Position numbers and translations under genes: made by a program. The notes below the pieces were generated by a model. The model worked only from the letters and a program-made list of their open reading frames with translations. It had not been told where the DNA came from and searched no databases. A stretch of 64,000 nucleotides of DNA from Owenia fusiformis (taxonomy: Eukaryota > Annelida > Polychaeta > Sabellida > Oweniidae): the NCBI GenBank assembly GCA_903813345.2, contig CAIIXF020000011.1:31734166-31798165 (forward strand). Reading direction: 5' to 3'. Shown in pieces: positions 52,501-63,654 of this stretch; the stretch's first letter is position 1; every line of letters begins with the position of its first letter.

Positions 52501-55500
52501 TAGGACTTTTAGCATATTTTTCTAGAATTGTTACTCCTCCAGTAACAGCCTTGGTATTTGCTGTTGTCACTTCCATATGGCAATCTCTCAGAGTGATATC
52601 ACTATCAGGAATCTTGTCTTTAGTGACATCTTCATTCAGAACCTCACAAAGCTTTAACTTCTTACATTTAGATGGAGACGGAGTGATCTTTGGCATTTTG
52701 GACATGCTTGTAAACCTTCTAGGGCTTTCAATCTGTACATGTACTTTGATAGGTGTCCCATCTTTAGGAAGAAGATTGGTGCCATTTTCACTCATGACAT
52801 TGTCTGCATTTGTTGTGGCAGTTTCACCATCAGCCTTGGGAGTTACAGGAGTCTTACTCTCAGAATCTGATTCAGTTTTTGTTGGAGTCTTATGCTCAAC
52901 TTGATCAAGCGAAGTCGAATCCCCGGCGGCTGTTTTCAAAGGACTTTCTTCAGGTTTTTGGTGTTCAAGTTTATCCTCTTCACAATGAGTGATCTCCTCG
53001 TCGCCTAAGTGAAAAATCGTATCAGGTTTGTCTTCTTTGTTCTCATCATCCTGACTGTTGGTTGCCGTGTCATCATTGCCACCATTCATATGTTGTTGGA
53101 GTTGACTACAAGTGTCTTGGATGTAGTATAAGAGGCAGTTCAGTAGTTCCTGTGCGTCATGCTGCTCGTTACCCTCAAACATTGGGTTCAACTCACTGGA
53201 ATGAAAACTTGGGATTAAATCATAGAATTTCTAACAACCAAAACAAAGCATTGACATGCAAAATGTCACCACCTGTGATTTGGTGCTGAATGTTGAACAC
53301 CAGCTGCCAAACACCAACCGCCACAACAACAAAAAGTTGGAGACGATAACAATTGTGCTGGTGACATAATAAGTGAAAACAACAGAAAAAATTATTGGAA
53401 ATTATCATTATACAAAGGAACAATTATAAAATTTTAGAAAAATTCTGCTTCTGAAATCTTTGATAATGTTGATATATTTTTAGCTGTTCGAGACATAATG
53501 TTTCAAACAAGATTTTGCTATTTTAAATAGATGATGACAATACAAGCTGTTGATTATGTGATCTGTATGAATTCCAGCATACGCTGACTGGAAAAGTAGT
53601 TAGATATGACAAGCTTGACAAAATGCTAATGATTTTCCGGCTTTTTCATTTGACATGTAATTGCATTATAAATGACATATACAAAACATTCATTAGGGAG
53701 GACATAGGCTTGTATACATAATGTAACTATTGAAACAGACAGAAAGGCATTTTACCTGATGATCTCTAATATCTTCTTGGGTTTCGACACATACAGCTGA
53801 GCCTCTCCATGCCTGTACTTGTTTTCTGTATTCTCCATTCGTTGAAACATCTTAAACAAATAGATTTCAATATTATTTACTAAGCTATCAGATAAATAGA
53901 CCTTTCTTGAAATTTTGGAGGTGTAAGCAAAAGAAAGTTTTTAAATGATTTTATCCCATTGTAAAATGCTATAATTTAGTTTTCATGATCGTTACCTTTA
54001 GTTAGCCAATAATGCAACAGTCAGCCAAATATGGTGTTCTCATCTTTACTTACTTTGTTTAGTGACTCAACAAGCTGGGCCTGAAGTGACACATCCCCTG
54101 AACCACTCTGATCAACCTAGAAATAACAAATGAGATAAAAATGATGAGCCATCTGAAAAATTATAAAACAGAGTAAATATACAAATTTCTCATAAAGCCC
54201 TAGAAAAAAAAAATATCCTAAAATAAGATGTATTGTATTTTTAAAATAAAATGTTCCCCATAAAGAAATGTATCTACTAACTTTTTCAGATTTTGCCTTT
54301 GCAAGTTTAGCTTTAGACATAGCACGAACATCTCGAGCAAGTACACTGATAGCTTCAGGTACCCCAGGACTATAGCGCAACACTTGGATAACACTGTTCA
54401 GAAAACATGTGTTCCCTAAAAATAAAAATCATCCCTTACGTTAGAGTAGTTTAATTCTAATTCTATATTTAGCATTATATTACTTGCGCATGTATTTTAA
54501 GAATGAATATGTAGTGTATAGTATATTATATGAAAATAGTTTCCTCAAGTAGAAGGATGAGGATCATATTTTTCTTTTTTTCTTATACATGTACATGTAT
54601 TCTCAAAAGCTTCACATTCTCAAACTTAGTCGCGAATCTGTTTGACACAAATAAAAGTTTTTGATAAAGGTGCAATTTTGTTTTTCAAAGGTTGAATATC
54701 CAGATAGTACATTAACAGATGTAAAAGGTCAAGACATGTCCAGTTTAGTGTACATATATTTCTCACCTAGATTTGCTAGGCCAGCTACACAGGGAGGAGG
54801 TTCTGAGTCCCCAGACCCATTTTCCAATGCTCCTGGTGCATCTTCCCTGGAAAAATAACCAAAAATGCATATATTGGCAATATTAAATTTGTTCAATGAA
54901 TTCATCCAAAATTTATTTTTTCAGGTACAGTAGGATAACAGTGAGTTAATTACAATTGTTTCTGTAACAATGACAAAATTTAGCAAAATGGTGGTTACAT
55001 GTTCATTTTTACATTTCCCTCCCTCCTGTTCTGACTTCTGAGGGTCACCTCAAGATTCAACCATTCTGTATTAACATGTGGACTTGCATCAGATTATTTA
55101 ACTGTTGAAATTGTTCATTTGAAGATATAACCTGCTTCATTTGTGTAGGACTAAAATACTTGTCACTGTCACAGGGTAAAGGTTCTTTTTTAATCAATTA
55201 GATAACAGGCATATGATTTTGATAATACATGGCATTATATTCATAATAAAATCTAATTAAAATATAAAATTATCACAACAATGACACAGTTAACACATAT
55301 GGAATGAAGATTAAATCATGAGCACCAAAGATAATTAGCAAGTAATCAACACAAAGAAAGAGAGATACACGTACAGTCTAAACTGGAACCTCAGACGGAA
55401 TAATCCTTTAAGTAAGTTGACAGTACACTGACTTTAATCCACAGATCATGTGTTATGTGTAATGTGTTATATGTGCTATGTGTAACTATCACTGTTTCAA

Positions 55501-55724
55501 CCATGAATTACGCAGAAGTTTGAACAAAGGATAACTCACTTTTCTGTTATCTTTGATTCTTCAACTGTTGTATTGATATCATTGGTTTGAGGTTCTGTAT
55601 CATATTGCTCAGTAGCTCCACCTTTGCCTTCAGAGGGTTCATTCATGCACAGAGTTGCGTCTTTACGTTTTTGTTTTAAAGACAAGCGCATTTTCTTCAC
55701 CTGAGGTACAGTAGCAGAAGGCAT
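49512..55724 (-). CDS. USP1: USP1-like ubiquitin-specific protease
   Basis: Cysteine deubiquitinase; vertebrate USP1 works with UAF1/WDR48 to remove monoubiquitin from FANCD2 and PCNA. Nine coding exons (55540-55724, 54767-54846, 54282-54415, 54054-54116, 53756-53850, 51175-53195, 50572-50743, 50268-50372, 49512-49896) join in phase to 1,079 residues. The N-terminus has KKMRLSLK, close to KKNRLSLK in human USP1. The Cys box is GNTCFLNS (C92; human C90), then LNPMFEGNEQHDAQELL, zinc-ribbon pairs CLEC and CEAC, His box TLSSGHYIAYV (H970), and WFECDDEYITV with the catalytic Asp (1040 or 1041). The 2-kb exon holds a Lys/Glu/Ser/Asn-rich insert that makes the protein nearly 300 residues longer than human USP1. 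The Gly-Gly autocleavage site of human USP1, in the segment after the His box, is absent here. The start is MPSATVPQ, 20 nt into its exon. Confidence 0.9.
50772..50875 (+). mobile_element. GTCACCACC hairpin element, copy 8, 3'-truncated (USP1 intron)
   Basis: Begins 'caacaaggtattaacatgca' with GTCACACC, TTTGTTACAGA and 'aaaatggagagtataat'. The terminal hairpin is missing. It lies between the 50743 and 51175 exon borders of USP1. Confidence 0.65.
53244..53371 (+). mobile_element. GTCACCACC hairpin element, copy 9 (USP1 intron)
   Basis: Begins 'caaagcattgacatgcaaaa', with an intact GTCACCACCTG and 'aaaagttggagacgataaca', and ends 'gctggtgacataataa'. Only about 50 bp upstream (in the gene sense) of the large USP1 exon. 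Confidence 0.75.
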
Positions 55725-55833
55725 CCTCCTAATATGGTGTGGCCTAAAAGTGGAAACATAAGTTGTCAAGGAAATAGTAAGGAAGACTGTATAGTGTGAA
55801 AATGGTGAATAAGGAGCTTTGTTGAAGTATTAA

Positions 55834-56224
55834 GGTACAGCTGGAAAATCACATTTAGGTAAAAAATTGCTATATCTGCACATGTTATTTTCTGGTAAAA
55901 AATAAAGTATGAAGGCATGTGTCAATTTCCTTGCTTTTTTCAGGAAAGTATCATTACATTGTCTTCTTTTAGAATATCTGGTAGGAGTTCAATGGGATAT
56001 TCTGATATTTCACACTATTTTTCCAAATTTTCTTTCAAAGTTTCCAGACAACACAGGAGCTACCACTGGCCTGTTTCCAGGTTTACTAAAAGTAGACAGT
56101 GTTACGATACTTTCCTGAAAAAAACAAGGAAATACACACATGCCGTCATACTTTATTTTGTACCAGAAAATAACATGTGCAGGTAAAGCAATTTTTTACC
56201 AAAATGTTATTTTACAGCTGTACC
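55834..56224. mobile_element. 391-bp foldback MITE with TTAA target duplication
   Basis: TTAA stands on both sides (55830-55833 and 56225-56228). The ends are GGTACAGCTG and CAGCTGTACC, and the arms pair for about 145 bp ('cacatgttattttctggta', 'aaataaagtatgaaggcatg', 'caggaaagtat'). A TTAA target with GG.../...CC ends suggests a piggyBac-type non-autonomous element. A diverged single arm lies at about 60120-60215. Confidence 0.8.
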
Positions 56225-56250
56225 TTAAAAGTGAGGATGGCAACCTTATT

Positions 56251-56802
56251 GCATCCTACGACCCCTTCAGATTGTGGTTTTTACGCCCGATTCATTGGTA
56301 AGCCTGTCTTTCTACAATGTCGGAGAATGAACTACGCATTGCACTATTAAATGACCTACCTCGATACATTCCAGAGTATTTTAGAATTCTTTTTATGTTG
56401 TTAGATCGCCAATTGTATGGGTTTATCGGCAGAACGAAGATATTTTCGTTTTTGATAGCAATATTTGCGTGTAATATTTAACTTATTTCAACCGTCAAAT
56501 TCCTCCATTCAGTTCCCGGCATGCACCAGTCATAAGGGAAATCCCTGGGGAATTCCCCTTCCGACATTTTGAAAATTGCTGACATATTTCCGATGTAAAA
56601 ACTAAAATCTCTTCGTTCTGCCGATAAACCCATACAATTGGCGATCTAACAACATAAAAAGAATTCTAAAATACTCTGGAATGTATCGAGGTAGGTCATT
56701 TAATAGTGCATTGTGTAGTTCATTCTCCGACATTGTAGAGAGACAGGCTTACCAATGAATCGGGCGTACGACCACAATCTAAAGTGGTTGGTAGGATACG
56801 AC
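56251..56802 (-). mobile_element. Foldback element family F1, copy B
   Basis: Arms of roughly 230 bp pair almost perfectly ('cccgattcattggtaagcct', 'tctacaatgtcggagaatga', 'gggtttatcggcagaacgaa'). Its centre is the reverse complement of that of copy A (32602-33432). Arms are much more alike here than in copy A, so this copy is younger. It lies 26 bp from the TTAA element, upstream of the USP1 start. Confidence 0.8.
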
Positions 56803-58349
56803 AAATCCAGAAATCTCCGGTCACTTTCTTTATCAGGAGAGCTGTCAACACATCTGATAAGAAGTGTTCTTAGCAGCTCTAGTGAAACCTGATGCTATGT
56901 TGGTCTAATACAAGATGCAGCCTACTTGTAAATAAAATACGTTATCCATGTACGTAATATATGGTTCAACAAAAAACAGCAACTAAAAAACAACAACTAA
57001 ATATGAGAAACTTATGTGGTATATGCCATGTTTATGTGTCTGATCATATAATCTTCAAATTATCCATCAATTTCTTAAGAAATTGGCGAAATTAAGGAAA
57101 CCAGAAAACACATTTAATGAAAGGGCGGTGTTTATAGGCTGTATGAAATGCCCCTGCATTAACGCTCACATATATGAGTTTTAAACAATAATTTAGTAGA
57201 CTAAAGTGTTGATACGAAATCTCAGTAATAGTACCAGTTAGGAGATAAGGTGATGTCCGATTTAACATTACGATTGCTGGATATGATAATGGCAACCCTG
57301 TCAACTTGGGAACACTTAACATGAGTGACTTACAAATGTTGAACACCTTCCTTCAAATTGTGGACACCTTGGTTCGAAACAGAATACCTTGGTCAAAAAA
57401 TCGGATGGACACCTCAATTTTTCATATTTATTTCACTATAAAGAGAACCACAAATGACAACTGTCACCGAACTACTACTTCCAGGTACATGCATATATCA
57501 GCTTTGAAAGTACATGTGCGATGCGGGCTTACTCTCAGCTCCGAACTCGTCGGATTTCCAACTTCATTCAAAAATTCTTGACTTGACCAGAATCATGTGA
57601 CTTGTTCAAATCTCAATCCAAACCTAGGCTAGTATATTCAGAACAAAATAAATCATAGGATATACCGTAGTAACACAATATTTCACAAACCTGGACTCTT
57701 TTGTAGCACGATATTCCTCTTAATTTGTTATTTCTAGTAAAATAATCTGAAAAAATAAAAATGCCGCCAAACCGGATATGGATCTAAATTTAAAACTTGT
57801 ATGGAAAAGATCGAGCGAATTAGTAAAGTTTACTTAGGGAAATCAATTCATACATGCCGAAATTCAAGTTTATTTGATTTTATGAAACAAAAATAAATTC
57901 TAATTACTTATCTTGGCCGATGTTCTTGTATATCAAGAGTGTAATATACAAAAGAGTCTAAGTCTAGTTTGACATTTATACTTTCGTCTGCTATCAAGAC
58001 AGACATCATACTTTTACTGCATTCAGATATCCTCATTGCTGCGTTAAATACAAATTCCCATTCGTTTTGTTTCTTACGCAATGCACCGATGTTTGATTGA
58101 TTTGTGACAGTTTAATACTTACATGGTACTTGAATATAAAATATTTACTGACTTCTAAATGGTATGCCTTGCTTGTCATGAAAGACGCAAAGTGTCAAAA
58201 AGTTTTGAAGAATTTTCTCTCCTAAAACTTTTAATTTCCTCATATAAAGATGGACTTAAGATACCCAAACTATTCAGAAAGAGTTGTCAACTATTAAAAC
58301 TAAACACATAAAAGGATTATATTACGTTTAGCTGTTGCTGTTGCTCAGA
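56803..58349. other. Probable promoter region between USP1 and a possible plus-strand gene
   Basis: No coding exon. The USP1 coding exon starts at an acceptor, so its untranslated first exon should lie in this stretch or just beyond. Nothing more specific was seen. Confidence 0.3.
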
Positions 58350-59106
58350 ATGGCTGTCATCGGAAATGGTAAGTTTTGTTGAATTTATTTTCTGCTTTTC
58401 ATTTCAAACCTCAGTTGTCACTCACTCCCAGTCTCAGTTCGAGTCAGATAACACCATGTTTATTCCTGCAGGTTACTGCTGATTGACAAATGCATTGTTT
58501 CAATGAGGAGAATTCAGCGAAAATCAGAGGGGCCTGGAATAGAACTGAAACCGACTCTCAATCCACTCTTGTTTTTCGTTTTGATTCAATAGTAGACGGC
58601 TATTTGCATTGAATATGTTTGCATAAAAAAGATCTTCAAAACTTGTAGAGATTATATTGCTTGTGTCTTTATAACATCAATGCATTATTGTAGAATATAA
58701 TTACATTCATTTGTGTGTCATAAACAGTTACACAGTAAAACCTGTAAAGTGAAACACATTTTGTAAATTCAAAGTGTTCTTCTTGTGAAATGTTTCACTT
58801 ACAGAGGTTCACTCAACATTAAATCATTTGGTCATGGGACACTGAAAAGTGTTCTACTTATAGAGATGTTTCATTATTATAGTATAGTAGAGGTGTTGTA
58901 CTATACAGGTTTTGGTATGGCTGTATGTGTATTGGGGCAATACATATATGATTACCATCATGGTCGATAACATCAGTTGTTATTTCTTCAATCATAATAA
59001 GCATTTTAATGTTAGAACATGTTTCCAGTTGAATCAGGATGGCAGTTATTATATTATATTAGATTGCTGCACACCCAAAGAAATATCAAGGTGGCGGTGG
59101 CCTCTT
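58350..59106 (+). CDS. Possible first two coding exons of an unidentified plus-strand gene
   Basis: Exon 58350-58368 (ATG GCT GTC ATC GGA AAT G, donor GTAAGT) and exon 59029-59106 (acceptor 'catgtttccag', donor GTAAGTG) join in phase to MAVIGNVESGWQLLYYIRLL and a further dozen residues (HTQRNIKVAVAS). Both donors are strong and the joined frame is open. I do not recognise the protein and found no later exon before the window ends. The second exon is also open in another frame, so this may be chance. Confidence 0.25.
58733..58914. mobile_element. MITE of the CAGTAAAACCTGT family
   Basis: CAGTAAAACCTGT at the left and ACAGGTTTTGG at the right. The inside repeats 'tttcacttacagaggttcac'-like phrases typical of the variant with 'acttatagagatgtttca'. 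Confidence 0.6.
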
Positions 59107-59164
59107 GTAAGTGTAGAAACAGGAAAACTTAAAACTGCAAGGTGAATGCATGAATTTATCTAGT

Positions 59165-59330
59165 CAATTTTTTGCTCATTTGGTAGGACTATATGGAATC
59201 AGGCTCTTATCCGTCCGTCCGTCCCTCCGTCTGTCTGTCTGTCAGTCCATCCATCTGTCTTTCTGTCTCTCCATCCATATGTCTTTTCGTCTCTCCATCC
59301 ATCTATCCATCCATCCTACTCACCTACCAA
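59165..59330 (+). repeat. (TCCG)n/(TCTG)n/(TCCA)n microsatellite, possible Helentron fragment
   Basis: 'ttttttgctcatttggtagg' precedes a degenerate CCGT/CTGT/CCAT tract (59208-59315). The leader resembles the 5' end of the outer element at 40221 (TTTTAGCTCACATGG), so this may be a 5' fragment of that family. The open frames over it are repeat artefacts. Confidence 0.5.
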
Positions 59331-62017
59331 CCACCTAATCTACAAATTTCATCTGGACAAATGATGATAATTTTTTGGGGTCTATGCTGATAAGTTATAT
59401 ATTTGTCCCTGCTCCTGCTTTTTCTTTGCTTTGAAGAAATTAGCTTTTTAATAGTGAGCCCACCATTTTTATTTATCATTTTTGCAAACCTGCCAAAATT
59501 TAGTCTAATCAATTCAACTTATTGAACAAATATTTGAAAAAAGAATTTTTTGAAATGTTAACTGTTGTCGAAAAACTGTTACTTTATTATGGTTGAATAT
59601 TTTATAGCCTCCTTTTCAAATGTCATCTTATAAAATGTCAATTTTATTGCTCTAGGCTCAATTCAGTACTACATGGTTATTAGATAGATCACATAGGCAT
59701 ACTACAGTTCAGCTTGCTAAATCTATCCCAAATTTGAGCTCAACATGGCAAATAGCTTGCCTCTTATTCTTAAAGGTATAAAAAATACTTTTACAAAAGG
59801 TATTGCAATATAGGGAGTAATTGAAACCAATGTCCTGATTATCTTGGAATAAAAATTATTTCACTCTTCCCACCCTTGACTGAAAAGTATTGAGGAATTA
59901 CTCTTGCATCAAGTATCTGGTCCCCTCTTTCCCCTTCCCGACCCAGATCCTGTATAAGAGATAATGGAGGGATAATAGAGCTTGATCCAAGACCAGTTCT
60001 GAAGAATTAGCTATATTATATACTTTCATATTTTTGAACAACAAAGAAAGATCAACAAGCAAATAATATATTCACTAAGGATATAGACATCTTTAAAATA
60101 ATTGCTATCGGATACCTGCCCATTTTCTGGTATAAAATAAAGTATGGAGACATGAATGTATTTCCTTAATGTTGCAGAAAAGTACCTTTGCATTGTCTTC
60201 CTTTGGTAAATCTAGTTAGAGCTCACTTCCAGGAAATACTGATTTTTCAAGAAAAATGACATTGATTCTTCTCCTATTTCCCCCAAAAATTGGAGTGCCT
60301 TCAATTAATTTAATTAGATGCAACAAGTTAACCTCAAAAAGAGAAAGAAGGGGGAGTGTTGTAAATGTCTAAGATTAAATAAGGGAGTAAACTATTAAGT
60401 GTGGTTAAGTGGGTGTTGTGTAGGTGTGTAGTGTAAACTGATAACACATTTCCTCTTTTGAAGTTATTGTCTCCGGATATTCTTAGAAAGTTATTCTCCA
60501 AGATATGTTTAAACAATGTTTATAAAATGCTGTGAGCATCTTACATCTATTTTGGTAAACTATTTATGTTATAAATTGAAAGTAAGCCTGTGGAACATTA
60601 TTAGAACATGTTACACTTTATTTTGGTATGATATTTCTGTCAGTCTGTTTTATATAACATTCAAGATTAATGTAAATTATATATGGAAAGAGGTAATTTA
60701 TAAGTTAAGTAAGCCCCTGGCTAGCTTTTGCCAAGGGAGAACATTTTTCAAGAAATTCCAGGAGGTTCACTTTTAGCGACCTTGGCTTTTGGCTAAAAAA
60801 TCACTCGAAAAGTGCTCAGAATGGTGAAAAACTGCATGATTTCGCTAAAACCCAACAACCCCTCCCCCAGGCTATGGGCCTGATAAGTGAATTGAATGAT
60901 ATCTCAAGGCATAAACATTTCAAGAACTGACTTAAAACTAAAAGTATGTAAAATTTAATAGAAACTTAATTAATACGTCCTGTATATTAAGGTAGGCCTT
61001 GTTCAATAAATTTTAGCCTGTTTGTGCATGATGTCATCAGTAATTAATTATTTAGAATTTCCACTTTATAATCTGAAAAATAGATTTTTTCAAAATATCT
61101 ATGGTTATATTTCAGGAACTGTATTTGATATTTAAGTTACACATGTGTTCTTTTGGATATGATGCTTTTTGTCACAATGATTTGTAGGTGTTACTTTCAC
61201 CAAATTTGCAGCCTACCTTAAACGTGACATTTTATTAACAAGTGTAAAATGTTTTGATCTTTATAATGTATGCATTTGTAAATATTTGCTTGATCAATCA
61301 GAGTTAATATTTAATCAGATTAGAGATTTTCAATTAGTTCCTAAGATTTTAGTTTGTTTAGGTGTTGAAAGTCAAGTTTTATATTAAAGAATGAGTACAT
61401 ATAGTAATGAAATATGTGACATAGTTTCATTCATGTATTGGCTTGTTTTGTTTTATCGAACCATACCATTATGACCTTTTTGGGAATTGGAATTGTTAAG
61501 ATAAATTGCCCTTCCACTAGGATCTTCAAATCCTGTTGGGGTTACCAAATGAAACAAAGAGACAGAGGCTCAGTGGTAGACTGTTTTTGCTTAATTAGCT
61601 TCTTGTTCATCTCTTCTGCTCCACTTTACATGTTAAGTATCCTTTGAAAAAGTCTGCCTTCATCGTCACTCTTTAAACGAGACAATTCTCTCATTGAGTC
61701 AATGAATGCATTCTTGTTTACCAGACTCCTTCTTTTCTGTCGTTTGCGAGAGACACTTTGGAAAGATCGAGACAAAGGGCGTATGGTTATCATGATGCAA
61801 TGAATGTCTTATAAGAATATAAAGTTCTGACATTATGAAAATATGAATAAATGTTTATTTTAACATTAAGACCACCAAAGCTACCTTTGAGTTTGTGAAG
61901 ATCAGCAACCAAACTGTAAAATTAACTGTATTAGTCAGAGTATAGAATTGCTAGCTGATGGAGATAAAGGGTTGGAAGCTAATATGCTTTACCGAATGGA
62001 AATGAAGTCCATACATA
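59331..62017. other. AT-rich region with element relics
   Basis: No coding exon recognised. Contains a single-arm relic of the TTAA element (about 60120-60215, 'attttctggtataaaataaa') and the degraded 60711-60882 MITE. Otherwise nothing could be supported. Confidence 0.4.
60711..60882. mobile_element. Degraded relative of the 4133-4294 MITE
   Basis: Left end 'agcccctggctagcttttgc', right end 'ggctatgggcctg', and shared internal text 'agtgctcagaatggtgaaaa'. The left CAGG is lost. Confidence 0.65.
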
Positions 62018-62497
62018 CAGCAAAACCTGTCTAATTTGAACACCTCTGTTATCAGCCAAAAGTGTTTAAATTAGCAGGTGCTTACATTTTAAGGTTTTCT
62101 TATATGAGTCAGTGATTTCATTAACGGCGTCCTTCAATGGAGAGGACTTAAACCAAGATTGGGTGGACATAAAATAAAAAAATAATTATGTGTTTGGGAC
62201 GCAAGTTGAATTTCGTAAATCACTTCGTGAATCCACTAAATGATTGAAGGAAATTCTATTTCTAAAAGAAATAAAATTTTCTTTCGAAGTTTGCTTCCCT
62301 GAAGTTGATTTCAGGGACGCAGTTTTTTGAGGGGAGACACATTTTTTGAAAATCGTTACGTCCCAGGGACGCAATCTTGGACATACCTACTGAAAACACT
62401 GTGAGTCTATGGGAGATGATAAATTGAGAACAAGAGAAAGTGTTCTCGTTGATAAGTGTCCATATTAGAGAGGTGTTCAGATATACATGCTTCACTG
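62018..62497. mobile_element. 480-bp MITE of the CAGTAAAACCTGT family with TA target duplication
   Basis: The left end CAGCAAAACCTGTCTAA and right end 'tatacatgcttcactg' are flanked by TA on each side (62016-62017 and 62498-62499). Subterminal phrases 'tttgaacacctctg' and 'agagaggtgttcagatat' match the copy at 1384. Longer than the other copies, with about 300 bp of unrelated internal sequence. Confidence 0.7.
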
Positions 62498-63078
62498 TAC
62501 CTCATTTTCTCATGCTCCACTAGCCTTCGGCTTACAAAATATCACATGTGGGACTAATTTTAAAATATAAGATTCACCAGAAAAGAATTGAATTATCAGG
62601 AAATGAAGAAAACAGGTTATACTACAGTTAATATTCTGAATTCTATATTCAAATGCAAGAATATTTGACACTTCACTCATATTTTAGAGAAAATGGCTTG
62701 AAATTAGCGAAACCAGAGTCGAATTTTGAACATGGGTATCTAATAACCACATCTATCAAAATGATGCACTTCTCATCCAAGCTTAAAAATTATATAATTC
62801 CTAATATAGTTCTTAAATCTTTTCTTTCAGTTAAGTAGATTTCAAGATCTGTTTATTTAATCAAGTATAAATACTTTGTAAAGTTATTCTTGGTAGAATC
62901 ATTAATCAAACTTCTTTCATTTAATCCAGTTTTTTAATCATTCTTATCTCTAATGGCTTTGAATGAGCTTGTTAAATCAATCATACTTGATATATTAATA
63001 TATCCGCTTGTCTAAAAATAATAGATAGAGAATGGCTCCTGCATATAAAATTAGACTATACATGTATGTATTTTAATA

Positions 63079-63654
63079 CAGGGTGGTCAAAAAAATGGAA
63101 ACCCTGCATTTTCCTAATATCTTTGTCTTTTTAAGGAATTAGTCCCTGATATTTCAGATATTTGTACATCATTCAATTTCCTACCACCCTACTAGATTTC
63201 ATGACCATCAGACTGATAGTCACAATTTTACAGCACTTTGAATAACATGCCTCAAGTTTGGCCATCATCACGCTGTAGGCAAACCTGCACAGTTATTAAT
63301 GGGCCGAATGCATTCCTCAGCAGGTATGGCCTGAATGATATGGATGATCTCACTTTTGAGGTTTGTGATTGTCCTGAGGTCATTCTCATACACTTTTTCC
63401 TTGCCATATCCCTACAGGTAGGGACATTTTGGACGGCGAATGCAGGTGGCCCGACAGGGCAATATTGGCCACTAGGGCATGTTCTGTAAAGTGCTGTAAC
63501 ATTGTGATTATCAATCTGATGGTCATGAAACAGAGTAGGCTGGTATGCAATTGAATGATGTACAAATATGCAAAATATCAGGGAGTTATTTCTTAAAATG
63601 ACAAATATATGAGGCAAATGGTGTATAAGGGTTTCCATTTTTTTGACCACCCTG
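63079..63654. mobile_element. 576-bp palindromic mariner-type MITE with TA target duplication
   Basis: TA+CAGGGTGGTCAAAAAAATGG on the left is the exact inverse of the right end (CCATTTTTTTGACCACCCTG+TA). The arms go on pairing for about 170 bp ('catgaccatcagactgatag', 'ttacagcactttg'). It has no transposase; the longest frames are by-products of the palindrome. A related solo end lies at 26389. Confidence 0.85.

Noticed and set aside
51438-52904. Two plus-strand open frames of 220 and 263 codons
   Set aside because: They are antisense to the large USP1 exon; low-complexity coding on the minus strand keeps the other strand open. No homology or splice logic supports them.
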